Assembly: GCA_949357655.1 (NCBI GenBank)
Contig: CASHTG010000008.1
Span: forward strand, 248,001 to 312,000
Length of the DNA stretch: 64,000 bases
Reading direction: 5' to 3'
Origin: Parascedosporium putredinis
Lineage: Eukaryota; Ascomycota; Sordariomycetes; Microascales; Microascaceae
Made by a program: the position numbers and the translations under genes. A model generated the notes under the pieces. The model saw only the letters and a program-made list of their open reading frames with translations. It was not told the DNA's origin and did no database searches. Below are positions 1 through 10,265 of the stretch, in pieces. The stretch's first letter is position 1. Each line of letters begins with the position of its first letter.

Positions 1-111
1 GAGGCGGTTAGGGACCCAGATCTGGACAGCGGCGGTTTCGAAGAGGCGCTCTTGTCCGAGGATGACGAAGCTGGCAGTGGTGTTGTTCCTGTGGCGGGTG
101 GGTCAGGTTAG
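1..111 (+). CDS. C-terminal end of an unidentified protein (partial, 5' end outside window)
   Basis: Frame 1 is open from the first base to a TAG at 109-111 and gives 36 residues, acidic and Gly/Ser/Val-rich (for example FEEALLSEDDEAGSG). The composition looks like a real acidic C-terminal tail. The family cannot be named from so short a piece. The stop codon lies only 12 nt from the stop codon of the convergent gene at 124-2460, so the two transcripts must overlap in their 3' ends. It could also be chance open frame, so confidence is moderate. Confidence 0.5.
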   Translation, partial: EAVRDPDLDSGGFEEALLSEDDEAGSGVVPVAGGSG

Positions 112-123
112 CTTGGATTTGGT

Positions 124-2460
124 TCATTGGTACGTGGATTCACTGGGAAGAAGGGATTGAAGAGAGGAAACATACTGGCAGTATCCGTCTGCTACCTCGT
201 ACCCGGTCAGGCTCTGCTGGAAAATCAGGGCATCCGGGAGAGTGCAAAAGGCTAAGGGGTAAATGGTGTTTCCGTTGCGAAGAACAAGCTCAAACGGGGC
301 CTCTAGGGTATCTGCAAGGGCGTAGACGGGATTCACGGTAGCCGTAGTGATGTCAAAGTCCACGGGGTCATCTGCATTTTGATCGAGGGGGTTAGTGTGT
401 CCGTTCTTTTCCATCGCCGTCTCATTTTCTACACCGACGTCTCCTTTGTTCAGGGTTGTGGGTTATACGTACGTTCTTCACGCGGAGGACCCCTGGGCAG
501 TCTTTCCACCGCCGAGATGATGAGGCGGAACCTCTTGTCCTTGGAGTTGATGTCCCTTAGGAGCCTCGCCCTCTTGGACATGGTGGGAGAACTTGTGTAC
601 AGAGGCCTGTCGAGAAACAAAAGTTAGTACATTACTCCCCTGTTCTTCGATTAGGGATTTCAAAACTTACGCGTCGAGCAACTCCTCCATCATGATGTTC
701 TTGACGATTTTCTGAATCATGGGCTTTTTCGCCTCCTCGATCCACACCTTGAACATGTCCTCGTCAACAAAATCAAGGCGAGGCTCGAGCATGATCCGGG
801 GAACTTTTCGCACTGCGCTGAAAGTTTCTACCAAAAGAAAAAAAAAGCGTCACGTTAGCACATCTCCAGTATCACAAAGCCAGAAGAAAAAAAAATTAAA
901 AAAGACAACTCACATCCTCAAGCTCCATCACATACGACGGCCAATGCGACAGCGGCGAAGCCTCCCTCAACTCCTCGGACCGACGCAGCTTGCGCACCAA
1001 AAGACGCACTTGAGCAAGTTGACGTACTGCTCGGCGGGCGGGGTGCGTTCGCTGACGGTCAAACCGGGCGCGAAGGCGACGGTGCTCCGGTCGAGGTGGT
1101 GGATGAAGGCGTCGGCCATGTCGCGCAGGGGGGCCTTGCTGCTGGGGGTGGTCGGTGATCTGGAAGACGGGGTGGAGGGCGAAGGAGGCCTCGAAACCGC
1201 GTTCCACGTGGAGGGGATGGAGAGGAAGCGAAGCTGGCGTGAAGCCTGCTCGTCGAGGGCGGACTTGAGATCGGGGACCAGCTCGCCCATGAGCTTGCGG
1301 AGATCGGTGCGCATGCCGCGGATGTCGTCGTGCATGGCGCCCATGCGCATGGCGAGGTCTTGGTGGACGCGTGTTAGGAGATCGCTGGGGATATACGAGT
1401 TAGCTTTTCCAGGGTTATATAAACTCCCCACCCCCAAAACCAAAGGACAGAGGGCCAGAAAAAGAACTGAAAAGAACAAGGTGGAAGAGAAGACGTACAT
1501 TTCAAAAGGCTTGACGACGGTCTGAATGCTCAAGTTATGCATCTGGATCCTCGTCCTCAACCGGTCGACCCTGCCCTGGACGAGCATGTTCCACCCGACG
1601 CTGAGCAGAGGGTTATGCGTGGCGGCCTCGAACTTGCGGTTGTCGCGCAGCAGCTTGTCGCACTCCTCCAGGGTGGTCCGGTAGTCGCCGACAATCTCGC
1701 CGAGGGATTTGGGGTCCCATCGCAGGCGGTCGGAGGCGCGGCCGCCATTGTCGTGGAGGGACCGGTCGGCGCGGCTGATGACGCGGGAGAGGAGGTCGAG
1801 GTTCAGGGCGAGGTGGCGGACCTCGGCGCCGAACGAGTTATAGTTTACGCCTGTGGAGAGAGGAAAAGAAAGAGGGTCTTTGGTTAGCGCTCTTGCTTGT
1901 TTTAACGACATGATGAGAATGTACATGCACACACACACGCAACACACACAAGCACACACAGGTGGGAATACAGGTAGCTCTCTTTTCTTTCTTTCTTTCT
2001 TTTCTTCATTTTGTCTTTGGCTTTAGGAAGAAGAGGAGTGGGCGTATTGCAGTGCAATGACAAAATATGGAGGTGGTACATGTATCAGTCGCAAGTGGGG
2101 AACGGGGAGTGTAAGAGGAGGGAAGGAAAATGCAGTATCGTGGAGCAAGGACCATTTCCCGACGGTGCGTCATAGAAAGCGCGACGGTTTTCGGATGGAC
2201 ACGACACAGGGAAGAACCCTGCTCGTGGAGTTTGTGAAGTTTGTGGGGGATTTCTCCCGAGGAGAGGAGGAGAAGAACACAAAAGGGAAGGAACAAGGCA
2301 GGGCAGAACAAGAACGCAAAAATCCAAAATAAAAACTCAGGATGATTACGTTTTGGTTTTCTTTCGGGATATCCTTACTCGCATTCAGCTCGGGGGTCCA
2401 TCCGTAGTTGTACACCTCCCAGGCGACCTTTGCGATGCTGAGCCCATCGCCGAGATCCAT
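124..2460 (-). CDS. Conserved fungal protein with helical N-terminal region, six exons, two frame breaks
   Basis: Exons read on the minus strand: 2460-2379, 1850-1499, 1384-914, 827-671, 606-473 and 428-124, all with GT/AG introns and matching phases. The protein starts MDLGDGLSIAKVAWEVYNYGW, a helical start resembling the N-terminal helical domains found on fungal STAND proteins. Next come a long helical stretch (LLSRVISRADRSL..., VDRLRTRIQMHNLSIQ...), a Ser/Pro linker around exon 3 (SRPPSPSTPSS) and a C-terminal domain ending SLLPSESTYQ. No catalytic motif is visible and I cannot give a function. Frame breaks: one base appears missing at the A4 run 999-1002 and another at the G4 run 798-801; correcting these joins otherwise convincing frames. 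The first intron is unusually long (528 nt). The family resemblance is inference. Confidence 0.75.
1926..1961. repeat. CA-rich microsatellite
   Basis: An imperfect (CA)n tract interrupted by G and AA. It lies inside the 528-nt first intron of the minus-strand gene at 124-2460. Confidence 0.8.
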
Positions 2461-5400
2461 CGAGAGGCGAGGATCGTGAACTTGGTCTGTGGTGGGTTGT
2501 GCGCTCGCTCAGGAAGATTGTTGCGGGTGCCCCGTTTGCTGTTTCGGGGGCTAGATTCGGGGATGCGTGGGAATTCGTGAAAATGCAGGTCGACGTTTGG
2601 TGTCGGGGGTGCGATCCGGGGAGGGAATAAAGTTCTTGGTTTTAATACGTTGCGAAGCTGTTGTCGGTCGAGTGGTGGGGAGAGCAGAGGGGTCTCGGGC
2701 GGCGTGGAAGTCCCTTCTTTTGGGGAGTAGAAACGAGGGGAAAAAGAGTCTACTCCAAAAGAAGGGAACAAAGAGAAAGCGAAAAGAGGAGAAAAATAAA
2801 AAGAGAGCACAGCACGAGTGGTCCGAGACGGAGAGAGAGTTACCAAAAGAAAAGAAAAGAAAAAAAAGATTCAATAAGGTAGCGAGGAGTGAGGAGAATG
2901 AAGAATTGGTGGAGGGGAAGATGGCATATTATAATGACGACGGGGATTTTACATCCCCGTTATCCGCTTCCCGCTGTTCCCCAGCACGTCGTGTCCCTTG
3001 ACGCAGCCCCCATGTGTGTCCAGCGCCAATGACTAGGCACTACCGGGCGCTGTTGCTGGTGTGCTGGGTACGGGTGGTGGGAAGAGACAGGGGAGCTGCA
3101 GTAGTCTAGCCTGGGAGGCAACGAGTTTTGCGTGGGAAAAGAAAGGGTGGGCACGAGTTGCCAGCAACCAGGGTTAGGAGCCCAAGAGGGCGGACATACG
3201 AATCCGTCGAGCGTTGCTCCCTTCTTGGCACAAGCACAACCTTTTCCCCTCTCTCCCCGCAACTAAAAATTTTCAGACGTACATCAGTGGATGGGGAAGG
3301 GAAGGGGGCGAGTCGGGAAAGACGCCCAGTCTCTCCATGGGGTTGCGCCAGAAAGAGCCTGAGAAAAAAGAACGTCCAACACCGCCAGAGCCACCCAAGT
3401 CCTGCGCGCGCAAGGCAATACGGCCCTTTCCGGCTGCAGGCTAGACAGACAGATTTCAGGGCGAGCAAGTCAGTTTGGTTGGAACCTGCAGCATGGTGGC
3501 GCTTTCTTTAATTTTTTTCTTTCTACTCTGGTTTGTTGAATTCTCTATGACTGAGGTACTACGACTACGACAGTGCAGTGCTCTTCCTATTACCATCGTC
3601 GACGTTCTGCTTTGTTCGGCTGCGCATCCAACCCCCTTGGCCATTCGTGTCCCTCTTCCCACCCTCGTTCTGTCATACTCATACTCTCCTCCGCTCATTC
3701 GATCACTACAGAGTGTGTGTATCAGTGCATGGCGATGCGGGTGCGCGGGTGCGCGGGTGCATGGGTGGGTGCGCGAGGGAGCGGGACAACAAGGATACCG
3801 GGTCCAAAAAAGCCGTGACAAGCAGTTAACAGTCCTACCAGCTCCGAAACGACAAAGTCCAGGACTTGATAGGCGCCACTATTGGCCATGAAATTGAAAA
3901 ATTGGATAAAACGAGGCAGCTTTCAAGATGGCAAGAAAGAGTGGACAACACGAAACCGTTTGGTATGAGGAGGTAGGGGTGGCAGGCAAACGAGGGAGCC
4001 AAGGCACAGACAGCCTTAAACCTGGTGGCCCGGTGTCGGAACTTGAATCCTCACCAGCTTCAGCTCAGATCAGAATTTTTCTAGGCACCGAGTAAAACGG
4101 GGCGCGTGCTGCGCGATGCTCGCCTTGAAAGGGGGAATGAAAATCAATGCCATTATGAACGAAGCCGGGGCCGAGACCGCTTTTTGCTCCGAAGGGAGGG
4201 GGCGGGAGTGAAGAATGATAACAGAGAAACAAGAAGAAAAAAATAAGGGACGTCGCCAGCAGATGCCGCAGGCACGGGCAGACAGAAACCAACGGCAGAG
4301 TGGAAGCGAGAGACAAGTCTCGGATTCCCAGATCTGTCTTGTTCAGCCCTGCGCCTCTCGACCTGACGTTTCTTGTCTGTCCAGTGGGTCGGCCCCCTCA
4401 CTATTTTTTTCTTCTTCGCTTCCGTTCCTGCGGAATTAAGGGAAGAAAGAAGCAAGAGAGATGGGGGGCCGATTGTAACCCGTGCGTGTCTGGGCAAGCT
4501 CCAGAGAGAAAGGGAGAAAAAGAAATGACGTGGTCATCTTTCGATGCGGCCAAGCCTTTCTTGGTCTCCGAGCATCCTTTGTGTTTGATTTTAAATGCTC
4601 ATCCTTCGTCGAGGCTAGGAGATAGACCTCGGAAATCGAGTTGCCTGCGCAAAGAGAGAGACACAGAGGGAGAGAGAGCTTGTCGATGCGTGTGTGTGTG
4701 AGCGAGTGTATGAGAGAGATAATGGCCATCGCATTGGGATAGCTCCAGGCGTCAGCCGACCATATCGCCCAACTACCATTGGCCACTGTATCCACATTTC
4801 AAGAAGGGGTCTGCCATCTTTGTTCATCCTTCTCGCCAGCCTCCTTTCAGCCAAGAAACAAAAACCACACGACAAGAAGACAAGAAGGGGGCAGAGAGGG
4901 GAAGCTGGCACGGATCGAAGGTCCCGGAGCTTCCATCGCCTCACATTCCGCGCCGCGCCAGCACCGCCACAATCTCTCTTGATTTTGGTTTGCGTGGGGT
5001 TCGGGAGAGCGACGACGGCCAGTGTGGTGCGTGCGTGGCATGAGGGGTCCTGTCCACGCTCTCTCCTTGAGTCCCCTGTGTCCTCTACCTCGCCACTGCC
5101 TCCTTGACGACCTCGAGCTAACTGTCCTCGACCTTGTCAAGCTTGTCTCATCCTCTCCGGTTTCCGCCATTGTCTATTACTCGCCTTCCCTCTTCTCAAT
5201 CGCCAAGGCGTTTGTTCCACAGGAACCTGCTGCTCCACCCTTTGGAAAGCCAAAGTCAGCGACGTGAGTGGATGCAGTGCAAGCGCACTTGGTCTCGGGA
5301 GCCGAAGAGTGGAGTGCGAGCCAAAAGAAATTCAAAAATGCGACCCCGGGCCGCCCTGTTTCCTTTGTTTGTCCTTGGCCTCCCCATCTTTTTGGTCTTT

Positions 5401-7406
5401 TTAATTAGACTACGGAATTAGTGCGTTGTGGTCCTCTACGATGCGATGGGGTAGCGTTGGTTCGCTCCGATGACGAACCTGACGGGAGCCACCGGCTGGA
5501 ACTGTCAAACAAAGTGTAAAGTGGAGGGAACAGTTCATAAAACATGGCTGTTATAGGGGACCCTGAGTCTCAGCTCTCACTTGATCGAAGGGGAAAACGA
5601 CGACAGCGTGGAAGCTGTGCCGAAGCGCCGGGAACCTTAAAAGGGCTGTCACAAAAAGTGGCTGGAAACGATGGCGTTTTAATGCGTCGACTTTCATTCG
5701 TCGCGTACCTGGGAAGGGGGAGCAAAAATGAGGGACCCTCAACCACGGGCAAGATAAAGAAGAGGGTGAGGGTGCTGGGTGCTCGGCCGTGGACCTGGGG
5801 GAGGCAAGACGGAGAGCTGAAGCTGTATCATGACTTGGGCAAGCAAAAGTAGGGCAAGCTGACCCGACGCCGAGATAAAAGCCAAGGCAAGGAATGATCA
5901 ATGCGCTCATTCGATGCCCGTGCTTTCCGAATTGCTGTTTGTTAATATTATTTCGTTTTTTCGAAATGGACGGAGGCGTCACGGACCAGCGAGCGAGCTG
6001 TGTCTCACAAAAAACGACGCGAACCTGTTGGAGAAGGCGAATGTGATCCCATCCATTCCCATCCCTCCTCGTACACTGCGGCATACGGCATACGGCATAC
6101 ACTCGTCCACATTTGATCCAAGTATCGTTACCCACCCCCAGTTTCGACGACCAGGCTGTGAAAATTGGGCCCGATTCAGAAACGGACCATTGGAACTGTG
6201 CGCCCACCCACCAGTTTGACCCTTGCTCGCCCTTTGTTCGACACTCCCGAATTGAATGTTGCAGCACACTTGCATTGGGGAGGGGCGGAGCAGCCACACC
6301 AAGGATGCACGCACGTCTGCTCCCCGTCGCCCATCCCCCCTCCATTCCAGGTGCTCTCTCTCTCTCTCCCCTCCCTTCCCTTTTTCCCTTGAAAGCCGAG
6401 AGTGGCCTTGTAATCACGGAACACTTCCAGCTCCCGGAAACAGAGGCAGTTTGCCCGGCCCTGGAGCCAGCCCAGTCTAACCTAGTCGTCGTCAGTGTGA
6501 GTGCGCGGGAAGTGTGAGCCCCGGGAAGAGGCCAGGAGAGCAAGATGACGAAGCAGGACGCAAAAAGCTTGCAATATTGAATCTCTCAGTCATAGTAATT
6601 CAAAACAAAGTCCGACGTAGAATACCAAGACGCGAAACGAGGCTGCGCACACAGCTATCAGGTCAAACCACCCATGGAGAACATTGAATGCAATCGAAGA
6701 GGGGGCACGCGACGATGCGGCTGGATGGACTAGGGATAGCGCCCGGCAAGGCATTTCTTCCCTTGAACCTCTGGGCTTTTCCCTTTGTAATACCTTTCCC
6801 TTTTTCTTGGTCTTCCTTTTTCTTTCCTTTTTCACCTTGCTTCGATCTCGACCGCTCGCTTGCTGGCGTCTTATATGCTCGCCCTGCCGATTGTTTCCTC
6901 TTTTTCACGTTCTTTGGAACCTGGGGTTAGATTGTTCCTCTCCAATTCGACGTGATTTATTTTCCCACTCCCACGCCCACTCCCCTGGTCTGACCTGGCC
7001 TTGTCCTTGGCTGCCTCTTCAACGTCTACACCAAAGTGCAATTTATCCCTTCACCAAAGAGAGTAAAAGAGAAGAAGAAAAAAGAAAAAGAGAGCAAAGA
7101 CTCGCTCAAGAAGAAGAGAATATCCCCGAGGCGCAGCGCGGTTCGCGTGCACCCGGCCCCGGTCAGAAGAACCATCTTTCAGCCTTTCTCATCTTATCTT
7201 ATCCCCCAAGGGGCAAGCAACGGCCAACACGGTCGCGAGCGACTTCGGAGGGCCTCGCGTTTGTCTGTCCGCCTTCCCCCTCGAGAGAGGAAATCGATCA
7301 GCAGGCGCTTTTCTTTTCTCTCCTTTCTCAGAGTGAAAGACAGAAAGAGAACATCATTGCCCCTGCTTCGCCAACCGCGCCGCGCACGCGCGCTCCTCAC
7401 AAGACC
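2461..7406. other. Gene-poor divergent intergenic region (4.9 kb)
   Basis: This lies between the start of the minus-strand gene at 2460 and the permease start at 7407. Open frames here, including a 330-codon one at 5551-6543 on the minus strand, are low-complexity Arg/Ser/Pro-rich and show no family motif. The sequence alternates purine-rich and pyrimidine-rich tracts (GA-rich near 2740-2870, CT-rich near 6355-6390 and 6770-6840), as is usual for promoters and long leaders in filamentous fungi. A perfect 7-bp tandem (GGCATAC three times) sits at 6080-6100. The last several hundred bases probably hold the permease 5' UTR. Confidence 0.6.
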
Positions 7407-10129
7407 ATGTCGTCTGCCTATTACGCTTCGGGGCGGTCACAGCATTCGCAGTACCAGCAACAACAACCGCAGTACCAGCAACAACAACCACAGTACCAGC
7501 AGCAACCGCCTCCGCAGCTGCCCCAGCTCCACGGCCGCTTATTAGCCCAGTATCAAGAGGGCATTGCTGATCCCGATGAGATCGTCACAGATGCTCCCAC
7601 CGAGCAGTTCCGGCTAGGTTACCTGGATGTGACCTGCTTGATCCTCAACCGCATCATCGGTAAGCTTACCCTTTTTTCTTATTCTTTTTCTGTCCCTCCA
7701 CAGCCCCTGCCGGGGCATCGCTCGTGTAGAATCTCCCAGGATATTTCGTCTTCCCTTCCTCCCACTCCCATGCCGTCCTCTCCCCCAGCCCCGAGTTTTC
7801 CTTCGTCATCTTCCTCCTTTACGCTGCGCCCCTCTTCTCCCGCCCTTCCACAGCTTCCACTGCATACCATGCCGTGATCCTTCTCCCGAAATCACACCCC
7901 CTTCCCCCATTCCTCACCTTCTTCTCACCCCCTCCTCCGACCAAAGAAAGAAAGCCAGATATTAACACGCAACGCGACCAACAGGAACGGGCATCTTCAA
8001 CAGCCCCAGCCGCGTGGTCAAGGGCACCAATAACGTCGGTGCCTCCCTCTTCTTTGGGCCGCCGGCATCCTTTACGGCCTGTCCGGCGCGCACGTGTACG
8101 TCGAGTACGGCCTCAATGTCCCGCGCTACATTATCGATGGCGTGGAACAAAATGTGCCTCGAAGCGGAGGTGATCTCAACTATGTAAGTTTTTTTCACCT
8201 TCTTTCTTTCGGGGGCGATCTCGGGGAGAAAAAGGAGTCAAACCAAAAAAGAGGACCATCCCGTTAACACCGTCCACAGCTCCAATACGTATACCGCAAG
8301 CCCCGGTACAAGAAAGACACCGTCCTCTACTTTGGCTGCCTCTACGGCATCTCCTTCATCTGCCTCGGCAACATGGCCGGCAACTGCATCAGCTTCGCCG
8401 TCCGCGCCCTCCAGGCCGCCAACCCCGGCACCGCCCCCGAGGACTTCAGCTCCCGCTCCGTGAGGGGCATCGCCATCGCCGTCGCCACCGCCACCTGTTT
8501 CATCCACACCATCTCCCGCCGCGGCGGCATCTTCATCAACAACGTCCTCGCCCTCATCAAGGTCGGCATGCTCCTCCTCATCATCACCACCGCCATCGCC
8601 GTCGCCGCCGGCGGGTTTCACGCCCGCGACGGCAGCGAGGTCCCCAACTACATTAGCTACAACACGGGTCGCGGCTCCTCGTTCAAGAGCGTCTCCGACC
8701 TCGGTTCCGGCGAGGCCAATGGCTACGCTCAGGCTTTCTTGTCCATCGTCTTTGCCTTTTCCGGTTTTGATCAGCCAAACTATGTATGTTCCACCTCTTC
8801 ATTCTCACGCGGTCTTGTGTACATCTTGGCTAACCCCCATTCCAGGTCCTCGGCGAGATCAAAAGCCCACGTAAGACGTTCCCCGGGGAATGATGACAGG
8901 CATCTCCATCGTCTCTCTCTTGTACATGGCCGTCAACGTCTGCTACGTAAGTCCCTCTTATATCTATCTAGAAGCGAGTATCCCTCTCGCACTGGGAACA
9001 ATAGCGCTAATACAACACTGTAGATGGTCGTCGTCCCCAAGGAGAACCAAATCTCCGACAACGTCGCCCAACAATTCTTCCAACGCACGTTCGGCGTCCT
9101 CGGCGACGACGACACGGGCGAGCGCGTGCTCAACGCCTTCCTCGCCATCTCCTCCCTCGGCAACATCATCGTGATGACCTACACCGCCTCGCGCATGAAG
9201 CAGGAGATTGCCAAGCAGGGCTTCCTCCCCTTTGCCCAGTTCTTCGCCACCGACCGCGACTTCAGCCTGGGCCGCCTCCTGCGGTGGTTCCAGGGCCGCA
9301 ACTACTTCACCTCCCTACTACAGCACAAGTGGTTCTCCCCCGAAACCCACACGGAAAAGACCCCCGTCGGCGCCCTCTTCCTCCACTTCGTCTCCTGCAT
9401 GATCCTCATCGCCGCCACCTCGCGCCTCCACCCGGACGACTCGTACGTCATCCTCTCCAGCTCCAGCGCCTACCTCTTCCCCGCCTTCTTCGGCCTCCTC
9501 CTCGCCCTCGGCATCCTCATCCTCCGCTTCGGCACCCCGCCCGCCACCGCCCCCGTCTCTACCCCGCTCCACCCTTCCGTCCCCGGCTCCCACCACCACC
9601 AGTACGCCGCCAAGCGCACCTGGGCCCAGATGACCGAGGGCACCGTCAACCCCACCCTCAGCGTCGTCTGCGCCTTCATCTACCTCCTCGGCAACGCCTA
9701 CCCCATCATCACCAACTGGGTGCCCCCACCGTCAACCTCCGCGAGCGCAGCAACGTCGCCTGGTTCGTCGTCCCCACCATCTCCTGCAGCGTCCTCGCTC
9801 TCTCCTCCTTTTGGTTCCTCGGCTTCCTCGCCCGCGCCAAGCGCCGGGAACGCAAGCGTCACCAAGAGTTCGTCATCGAGCGCTCGCCCGAGTTCGAGTT
9901 CGCCGAGGGCGACGACGGCTTCCACGGCGGCGAGGACGGCAACGACGCCGGTAGACGGGCCGGCGGTCTTATCCTCACCCACGAGACCGTGTCCCACGTG
10001 TGGAGGGGCAAGGATACCATGGAGCTGGAGAGGATGGCGGACGCTCCCGTGGCTGAGGTGCAGAAGCCGCCGGCATTTGTGAATAACAATCCGTATGCCG
10101 GGACCGACTTTGAGGGTATGGGAAGGTAA
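7407..10129 (+). CDS. Amino-acid/polyamine permease (APC superfamily, LAT-like), with three frame breaks
   Basis: Five exons: 7407-7659, 7985-8183, 8280-8783, 8846-8946 and 9024-10129. The ATG at 7407 sits in an ACC-ATG context. The cytosolic N-terminus is Gln-rich with three QYQQQQP-type repeats. TM1 begins LDVTCLILNRIIG and continues TGIFNSP, the unwound-helix motif of APC transporters. Later helices include VLALIKVGMLLLIITTAIAV and AQAFLSIVFAFSGFDQPNY, followed by LGEIKSPRKTF, which matches the conserved E(I)K/P-R loop. The predicted role is plasma-membrane amino-acid uptake by proton symport; the substrate cannot be read from sequence. Single missing bases are inferred at 8053-8055 (T3), 8881-8884 (C4) and 9723-9727 (C5). 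Repairing these frames keeps the whole fold open. The C-terminus is charged and cytosolic. The gene is tail to tail with the NLR at 10266, 136 nt away. Confidence 0.88.
7449..7512 (+). repeat. 21-bp tandem repeat encoding QYQQQQP units
   Basis: About three copies of a 21-bp unit (CAG TAC CAG CAA CAA CAA CC.) in permease exon 1, the third slightly diverged. They give a Gln/Tyr/Pro-rich N-terminal tail. Confidence 0.85.
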
Positions 10130-10265
10130 ACGAACGAGGAAGGGGAGAAAGTAATTACATGTATTTTAATCATTTTTAAAGAAGCTATTTCAAAGAATTT
10201 ATCTGTTCCAAATACCAGTCAAGAAATCCCGGCAGCCGCCTTCCTTACAACACAACCACCCCTAG

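Noticed and set aside
5551..6543. 330-codon open frame on the minus strand
   Set aside because: Low-complexity, Arg/Ser/Cys/Pro-rich, overlapped by equally long open frames on the other strand, no domain motif; typical chance frame in CT/GA-rich DNA.
6684..7406. In-frame upstream extension of the permease
   Set aside because: The extension is Phe/Leu/Ser/Arg noise from a CT-rich leader; the ATG at 7407 has a good context and starts the plausible N-terminal tail.
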